Assembly (NCBI GenBank): GCA_947367415.1
Contig: CANBEE010000097.1
Coordinates: 1-9,098 of the forward strand
Length of the DNA: 9,098 nucleotides
Source: an uncultured Bacteroidales bacterium
GTDB lineage: Bacteria; Bacteroidota; Bacteroidia; Bacteroidales; Bacteroidaceae
Reading direction: 5' to 3'
Shown here: positions 1 through 4,188 of the stretch, piece by piece
Position numbering within the stretch: position 1 is the stretch's first letter
How the letters are laid out: each line of letters begins with the position of its first letter
Position numbers and translations under genes: made by a program
Notes under the pieces: generated by a model
Seen by the model: only the letters and a program-made list of their open reading frames with translations
What the model was told of the DNA's origin: nothing
Databases searched by the model: none

Positions 1-1229
1 AGCTTGCGGCTCTTCTTGTTCATGATGATGAACTTGCCTTCGGTGGGGCCGAGGGGCACATCTTCGCCGGTATGTATCTCGAGTACGCGCTCGGCATTGG
101 TCTGGCCTACCTGGTATCCGGTACCTCCGGGCAGGCTCATGATGTACTCGCGCATGGGGCCGTGGCCTTCGAAGTAGGCAACCTTGTCTTTCGACACTAC
201 GCGGTATGATGAGTTGTTGGCCTGTCGCTCCGAGGTGCCGCCGAAGAGCTGTATGCGTCCGTTGGGCATGCGGTATACCGAGGCTGCTGTCCAGTGTGGG
301 CGGTCCTCGCCATAGGCAAGCCGTTCACCGAAGGTGGCTTGGCAGAACTGTCCGCGTGCGCGGCCGTCGTATCCCCACCAGATGCCCGACTGCATACCAT
401 ACTCGACGCCCACCATGGCTTCCATCACGTTGTGGAGCTCGTCGGCCGTGGCGTAATGTCCGTTGGCGCGTACGGTCTCGAAGAACTTGGCATAGTTGTC
501 AAAGGAGCCTGCCAGCTGGTGGGTGTTGCCCTCGTCGAGATAGGGGCTGAGGCCGTTGTACCACTTGAGTGCTTCGTCGCAGTTGAGTGTGTTACCGCCA
601 CTCACGCGGATGCCTTCAAAGAACTCGTCCTCTTGCATCAGACGGCATATCTCCTTGAAGTCGCTCATCGTGCCTTGGTTCCAGTTTGTGAAGTCGGCTT
701 CGTTGAAGGGGGCGATGGATACGATGTTGAATCCCTTGTCGCGGCAGTAGTTGACGGTGGCCTTGAACAAGCGTATCCACTCGGCGGGTTTGCCCACATA
801 GTTCTTGCGGTGCTGTTCGGCATTGTCGTAGCTGCAGAGTACCTCGTGGTCACAGTTGAGGGCGATGTCCTTCACTCCCGAGAGGGCTATGATGCGCAAG
901 CGGTTGTTCAGGTCCTTCTTTTGCGCGGCGCTCAGCTCGCCGTTCTCGTCGATGAGGTCGCTGGGCTGGAACGACACGCGTCCCGTGCCGAGATACTCCT
1001 TGCCGATGTGGTTGGTGCCTCGGCGTACATTGTCTTCGCTGGGCCATGCCGTGTCGAGCCCCCAGAGCACGGGAGTCTTCACACCCTCGTCGGTGGTGCT
1101 GAACAGTAGGGTGGCGTCGGTCTTCTTGTTGGCCTGTAGGTAGTCGTTCGCTGTAGGGGTGCTCTCTTGAGCCTGTGACGCCAGTGCTATATTTAGCATG
1201 CTGATTGCGCTGAGTAGCAGTCTTTTCAT
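1..1229 (-). CDS. Secreted clan GH-A-type glycoside hydrolase (GH30-like), C-terminus outside window
   Basis: The minus-strand frame starting at ATG 1229-1227 stays open for 409 codons to base 3 and runs off the window, so the gene is partial. The N-terminus (MKRLLLSAISMLNIALASQA, then Q) is a signal peptidase I signal peptide with probable cleavage after Ala20, so the protein is exported. Two motifs suit a retaining (beta/alpha)8 hydrolase of clan GH-A: IAPFNEADF, with Asn176-Glu177 as likely acid/base, and TADELHN, with Glu264 as likely nucleophile, 87 residues apart and followed by GIWWG, as expected at strands 7 and 8. The later part (about 300-409; contains LFGGTSERQANNSSYRVV) looks like the beta-sandwich that follows the barrel in GH30 and related families. 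I do not recognise the exact family; GH30, GH39 or an uncatalogued relative are possible and the substrate is unknown. The start is supported by the signal peptide and a promoter about 30 bp upstream. It is divergent from the three-gene operon and may belong to the same locus. Confidence 0.78.
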   Translation of the reverse strand, partial: MKRLLLSAISMLNIALASQAQESTPTANDYLQANKKTDATLLFSTTDEGVKTPVLWGLDTAWPSEDNVRRGTNHIGKEYLGTGRVSFQPSDLIDENGELSAAQKKDLNNRLRIIALSGVKDIALNCDHEVLCSYDNAEQHRKNYVGKPAEWIRLFKATVNYCRDKGFNIVSIAPFNEADFTNWNQGTMSDFKEICRLMQEDEFFEGIRVSGGNTLNCDEALKWYNGLSPYLDEGNTHQLAGSFDNYAKFFETVRANGHYATADELHNVMEAMVGVEYGMQSGIWWGYDGRARGQFCQATFGERLAYGEDRPHWTAASVYRMPNGRIQLFGGTSERQANNSSYRVVSKDKVAYFEGHGPMREYIMSLPGGTGYQVGQTNAERVLEIHTGEDVPLGPTEGKFIIMNKKSRK

Positions 1230-1261
1230 GTTGTGGGGTATGTTGGTTGTAATATATACTG

Positions 1262-1293
1262 CAAATTTACGAAATCGTCTTCATGCATGCAAG
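1262..1293 (-). promoter_or_regulatory. Bacteroidetes-type promoter for the minus-strand hydrolase
   Basis: Read on the minus strand, TAAATTTG (1269-1262) matches the Bacteroidetes -7 consensus TAnnTTTG exactly. CTTG (1293-1290) lies 20 bases upstream and matches the -33 TTTG box at three of four positions. Transcription would start near 1255, leaving a leader of about 25 bases before the ATG at 1229. The leader has no Shine-Dalgarno sequence, which is normal in this phylum. Spacing and position fit well; the transcription start itself is inferred. Confidence 0.65.
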
Positions 1294-1303
1294 ATATTGC
1301 ATG
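1286..1303. promoter_or_regulatory. Perfect inverted repeat over the -33 box, candidate operator
   Basis: CATGCAA (1286-1292), a GATA spacer and TTGCATG (1297-1303) form a perfect 7-bp inverted repeat. It covers the proposed -33 box (1290-1293) of the minus-strand promoter. A dyad in this place could bind a dimeric regulator that blocks or modulates transcription of the hydrolase. The symmetry is seen directly; the operator role is inference, and no regulator gene is in the window. The same palindrome is not seen at the plus-strand promoter. Confidence 0.4.
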
Positions 1304-1453
1304 AAAAGTTGTTTCAAAAAGCCGAAAATGCGGCGAAAAATACGTCCCCGATTGATGTAATGCGCAGATATTGAGATGGCTGCTTTGTGATGTTTTTTTT
1401 GTGGTGTAACAACATGCTTTCGGGTGGGCTTGTTTCGGGATTGTGCAATAGGT

Positions 1454-1621
1454 AGTCAGTAGTCAGTTTATTTGCGCACACACTTTGGACGAAAAAATGT
1501 TCATGTGTAAAATTCATTATTTTTGTATAGGATATACATAGTATATTCTATACTTAAATAATGCCCTATTATTATACATACTCGCACTTTCGAGACAGAG
1601 CAAAATAACTGACTACTGACT
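1454..1621. repeat. Element A: 168-bp MITE-like unit with 22-bp terminal inverted repeats
   Basis: The left end AGTCAGTAGTCAGTT (1454-1468) is repeated exactly in inverted orientation at 1607-1621. Beyond a two-base mismatch the match continues with TTTGC, giving 20 of 22 identical bases (1454-1475 against 1600-1621). Each terminal repeat is itself two tandem copies of the 7-mer AGTCAGT. The AT-rich interior carries a strong hairpin (1525-1553) almost exactly at the centre. No reading frame for a transposase is present, so it would be non-autonomous if mobile. No clear target-site duplication flanks it. It resembles a miniature inverted-repeat element or a structured RNA locus; which one cannot be told from one copy. 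Confidence 0.55.
1518..1553 (+). other. 13-bp hairpin with a TAnnTTTG match at its foot, in the centre of element A
   Basis: Bases 1525-1537 pair with 1541-1553 across an ATA loop. Twelve of 13 pairs are Watson-Crick and the remaining one (G1531 with T1547) is a G-U wobble if transcribed on the plus strand but a C-A mismatch on the minus strand, which hints that the plus strand is the RNA. TATTTTTG (1518-1525) matches the -7 consensus and overlaps the foot of the hairpin, but no good -33 box lies 19-21 bases upstream. It could be a promoter for a short RNA, a protein-binding palindrome or the core of a mobile element. It lacks the U-rich tail of an intrinsic terminator on the plus strand. Confidence 0.4.
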
Positions 1622-1626
1622 GCAAA

Positions 1627-1666
1627 TACCTGCGCTCGCGCGTGGCGAATGCGCATTATGCAGGTA
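1627..1666. repeat. 40-bp palindromic unit bounded by TACCTGC and GCAGGTA
   Basis: TACCTGC (1627-1633) and GCAGGTA (1660-1666) are exact inverted repeats. Between them is a CpG-rich segment with a perfect 10-bp palindrome AATGCGCATT (1648-1657). The unit lies five bases after element A and 13 bases before element B. It looks like a short REP-type repeat; function is unknown. Confidence 0.4.
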
Positions 1667-1679
1667 GGATGGTGTCAGT

Positions 1680-1917
1680 GAGTTATGAGTTGTGGGTTAT
1701 GAGTTGTGGGTTGTGAGTTGTGAGTTGATGGGTTATGGGTGGGGTTGAGGGCAAACATTTTGTGTCATCCCGAGCAAAAGCGAGGAATGCTTGCGCTCGG
1801 CTTGTCCGAGAATCTCTCACTCCGTTTCGAGATGACACGCTGCCCATTCCTCCCCTTAACCCATAACCCTGCCCCTAACCCATCAACTCACAACTCACAA
1901 CTTACAACTCACAACTC
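1680..1917. repeat. Element B: inverted arrays of a 7-bp repeat around a REP-like core
   Basis: The left arm (1680-1728) is seven tandem heptamers of consensus GAGTTGT with variants GAGTTAT, GGGTTAT, GGGTTGT and GAGTTGA, followed by a degenerate TGGGTTA. The right arm (1883-1917) is five heptamers of the complementary unit ACAACTC, with variants TCAACTC and ACAACTT. The arms share a perfect 26-bp inverted match, 1710-1735 against 1876-1901. The transcript or single strand could fold into a long stem with the 1762-1838 core in the loop. The arms are close but not identical in copy number, as expected of a slipping tandem repeat. Similar runs of AACTCACAACTCAC occur between genes in Bacteroidetes as far as I recall, but I cannot check a repeat database. 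Confidence 0.6.
1762..1838. repeat. 77-bp REP-like palindromic core inside element B
   Basis: GTGTCATCCCGA (1762-1773) and TCGAGATGACAC (1827-1838) are inverted repeats matching at 11 of 12 positions. An inner hairpin CTCGG-CTTGT-CCGAG occupies 1796-1810. The TGTCATCCCGAG...GAGATGACA type of sequence resembles the abundant palindromic intergenic repeats of Bacteroidetes, which in some genomes are tied to REP-associated tyrosine transposases. No such transposase gene is in the window. The family assignment rests on memory of the pattern, not on a search. Confidence 0.5.
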
Positions 1918-2016
1918 ATCACCCTTCACCAACCCCCTCCACAGCTTGCCACGCGGCGCTTTGCAGCTAAAGAGCCCGTCAGGATGGCTGATGCTCGGAA
2001 AATATATGCTCAAAAG

Positions 2017-2048
2017 TTTCTCTGTTCAGCAGATTTTTTGTAAATTTG
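2017..2048 (+). promoter_or_regulatory. Bacteroidetes-type promoter for the three-gene hydrolase operon
   Basis: TAAATTTG (2041-2048) matches the -7 consensus TAnnTTTG exactly, and TTTC (2017-2020) lies 20 bases upstream, matching the -33 TTTG box at three of four positions. Transcription would begin near 2055, giving a leader of about 50 bases before the ATG at 2107. The only Shine-Dalgarno-like match before that start is a weak AAGG near 2096-2099. The 11 bases GTAAATTTGCA are shared with the divergent promoter. Confidence 0.65.
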
Positions 2049-2106
2049 CATAGTGTTGATAAGGTGGTGTTTGTAGACGAATTATAACGACTAATAAGGT
2101 TCTCGT

Positions 2107-4116
2107 ATGCTGAAAAGTAGAGTTTGTATCGTACTGCTGTTGTTGCTGTCGTTGACGGCTGGCATGGCACAGATGCCCACGGTGGAGTGGGACAAGCATA
2201 GTCTCATCATTGACGGCCGTCGGGTGATGCCCGTCATGGGCGAGGTGCACTATTCGCGTATCCCGGCCGAGGAGTGGCAGGCCGAGGTGCAGAAGATGCG
2301 CGACGGCGGGGTGACGATACTTGCCTGCTACGTCTTCTGGAATCATATTGAGGAGACCGAGGGCGTGTTCCGCTGGGACGGGCAGCGCAACCTGCGCCGA
2401 TTCCTTGAGGTGTGCCGCGATGCCGATATGCCAGTAGTGCTGCGCGTGGGACCCTTCTGCCATGGCGAGGTGCGCAATGGAGGTATACCCGACTGGGTGT
2501 TTACCAAGGGCTGCAAGACCCGTCGCGAGGACCCTCTCTTCCTGCATTATACGACCATTCTCTATCGCCAGATATTCACTCAGGCGCAGGGCCTGCAGTG
2601 GAAGGATGGTGGCCCTGTCATCGCCATGCAGTTTGACAACGAGCACCGTGGTCACGGCTCTTACCTGATGAGGCTCAAGAGCATTGCCAATGATATAGGT
2701 TTCGACCTGCCCTTCTATACCCGTACGGGATGGCCCGAGCTGGCTTCACCCGTGCCCTTCGGCTCCATGATTCCGCTCTATGGCGACTATGCCGACGGAT
2801 TCTGGGAACGCTCGTTGAAGGAGACGGCAGGCAACTACTACAAGGCGTTCAACTTCAAGGCCTTCCGCTCCTCTACGGCTATCGCTACGGAGCAGCTGGG
2901 CGAGCAGAAGGAGCGTCTCACCGAGGGGGATGAGCTGTACCCCTATTTCACGTGTGAGCTTGGTGGGGGTATGATGACAGCCTATCACCGTCGGCCCTAC
3001 ATATACCCCGAGGATGCCTACTCGCTTGCCGTGGTGAAGCTGGGCAGCGGCAGCAACCTGCTGGGCTACTACATGTATCACGGGGGCACCAACCCCGAGG
3101 GCCTCGGCGAGCTCAACGAGACGCAGCGCACGCCTGCCACCAACTACAACGATATGCCGGTGAAGAACTACGACTTCCAGGCACCGCTCGGCGAGTTTGG
3201 CCAGCCCTATCCGCACTACTACACGCTGCGTAAGCTGCATCTTTTCATGCACGACTTTGGCGAGCTCGTGGCACCCATGGAGGCACAGTTCCCCTGTCCG
3301 CAGGACATAGAGAAGGGCGACGACAGCTTCCTGCGCTACTCCATCCGCGAGAAGGACGGCAGCGGCTTCATCTTCATCAACAACTATGAGCGCCTGCAGT
3401 CGCTCGGCACCAAGAGGAACGTGCGCCTCGAAGCTTGTGGCGTGAAGTTCCCCAAGCTCACGATTCCTGCCGGTACCGTGTGCATCTTCCCCGTCAATGT
3501 GGAGGGCATACGCTACGCCACGGCACAGCTCATCGCCAAGCGCGACGGCAAGGTGTATATGGAGCAGATTCCCGGCATTCCCACCACCCTCTGCATGGCC
3601 GACGGCAAGGTGCTGCGTGGGGTGAAGCCACGTGGTACGGAGGCTCCCGTGTACGAAAACATCTATTTGCTCGATAGCCATGCGGCCTCGCACCTCTTCC
3701 TTGACGAGCCTTCGGCACCGTCGGTGATTGAGGACGTTGCATACAATAAGGTGCGTGAGGCTACGGCCGACTATACCATCACCATCGGCCGCAACAAGGT
3801 GGCCGAGGCTCCGCGCGATGAGCATTTCGATGCTGCAGCCGTTTACACCATCGATATCCCCGAGGGTGAGCGTGCAGGGCGCATCATGCGCATCGATTAC
3901 CGTGGCGATGTGGCCCGTCTCTACTGCAATGGCAAGCTCATAGCCGACAACTTCTACAACGGCCGCCCCATGCTCTATGGCCTGTGGCGTCTGCCCGAGG
4001 ATTGCCGACAGCTGGAGCTGCGCATTATCCCCCTGCAGAAGGATATGCCCGTGTACTTCCCGCGCGAGGCCGACATCGCTCCGGGCGAAGCGGTTAAGCG
4101 CATTGTGATTGAGTGA
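2107..4116 (+). CDS. Secreted GH35 beta-galactosidase-type glycoside hydrolase
   Basis: This 669-residue protein begins with a hydrophobic signal peptide (residues 1-21, likely cut between Ala21 and Gln22), so it is periplasmic or secreted. The body is a GH35 (beta/alpha)8 barrel: GEVHYSRIPAEEW near residue 45, then VLRVGPFCHGEVRNGGIPDWVF, the family's usual substrate-binding segment. The retaining catalytic pair is placed at Glu179 in QFDNEHRG (acid/base) and Glu284 in CELGGGM (nucleophile), followed by YYMYHGGTN at 321-329, a GH35 hallmark. Beta-sandwich domains fill the C-terminal half; RIDYRGDVARLYCNGK near 595-610 resembles the jelly-roll of beta-galactosidases. GH35 enzymes release terminal beta-linked galactose (some glucosamine), but specificity here is not proven. 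It is first in the operon, 72 bp ahead of the GH2 gene. The start is supported by the signal peptide and the promoter at 2017-2048. The acid/base motif has Asp where Glu is usual before Asn-Glu, and His where Tyr is usual after it. Confidence 0.88.
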   Translation: MLKSRVCIVLLLLLSLTAGMAQMPTVEWDKHSLIIDGRRVMPVMGEVHYSRIPAEEWQAEVQKMRDGGVTILACYVFWNHIEETEGVFRWDGQRNLRRFLEVCRDADMPVVLRVGPFCHGEVRNGGIPDWVFTKGCKTRREDPLFLHYTTILYRQIFTQAQGLQWKDGGPVIAMQFDNEHRGHGSYLMRLKSIANDIGFDLPFYTRTGWPELASPVPFGSMIPLYGDYADGFWERSLKETAGNYYKAFNFKAFRSSTAIATEQLGEQKERLTEGDELYPYFTCELGGGMMTAYHRRPYIYPEDAYSLAVVKLGSGSNLLGYYMYHGGTNPEGLGELNETQRTPATNYNDMPVKNYDFQAPLGEFGQPYPHYYTLRKLHLFMHDFGELVAPMEAQFPCPQDIEKGDDSFLRYSIREKDGSGFIFINNYERLQSLGTKRNVRLEACGVKFPKLTIPAGTVCIFPVNVEGIRYATAQLIAKRDGKVYMEQIPGIPTTLCMADGKVLRGVKPRGTEAPVYENIYLLDSHAASHLFLDEPSAPSVIEDVAYNKVREATADYTITIGRNKVAEAPRDEHFDAAAVYTIDIPEGERAGRIMRIDYRGDVARLYCNGKLIADNFYNGRPMLYGLWRLPEDCRQLELRIIPLQKDMPVYFPREADIAPGEAVKRIVIE

Positions 4117-4188
4117 CGGGTGGATGCGCTTTTTCGGCTCCTCCGTCCATCCAACTGATTGTCCCTCTAAAAAAAATATCTGAATACT

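Larger units (their letters stand above)
1230..2106. other. Repeat-rich divergent intergenic region without a convincing gene
   Basis: This 877-bp gap separates the minus-strand hydrolase from the plus-strand operon. It holds a promoter at each end and, between them, inverted-repeat elements at 1454-1621, 1627-1666 and 1680-1917. Short open frames at 1314-1517 (minus) and 1739-2053 (plus) lack homology-like features and the latter simply translates the repeats, so neither is called. The stretches 1304-1453 and 1921-2015 show nothing I can name beyond a short TTTCGGG direct repeat at 1418-1424 and 1433-1439. Composition is clearly more AT-rich than the flanking genes up to about 1620. Confidence 0.75.

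Noticed and set aside
294..1109. 271-codon open frame on the plus strand
   Set aside because: It lies antisense to the minus-strand hydrolase in the same codon register and exists because that gene rarely uses TTA, CTA or TCA; the minus-strand translation has a signal peptide and catalytic motifs.
1314..1517. 67-codon minus-strand frame in the intergenic region
   Set aside because: No initiation signal or recognisable domain, atypical composition, and it overlaps the left end of element A.
1680..1917. CRISPR-like array
   Set aside because: The units are 7 bp, directly adjacent and without spacers, and the two arrays are inverted relative to each other.
1739..2053. 104-codon plus-strand frame spanning the repeats and the operon promoter
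   Set aside because: Its protein is a direct translation of the heptad repeats (THNSQLTTHNSS) and runs over the promoter; a repeat artefact.
4121..4153. Possible terminator between the GH35 and GH2 genes (TGGATG...CATCCA)
   Set aside because: Only a 6-bp stem with a 21-base loop and no U-run directly after it; the short gap fits one operon better.
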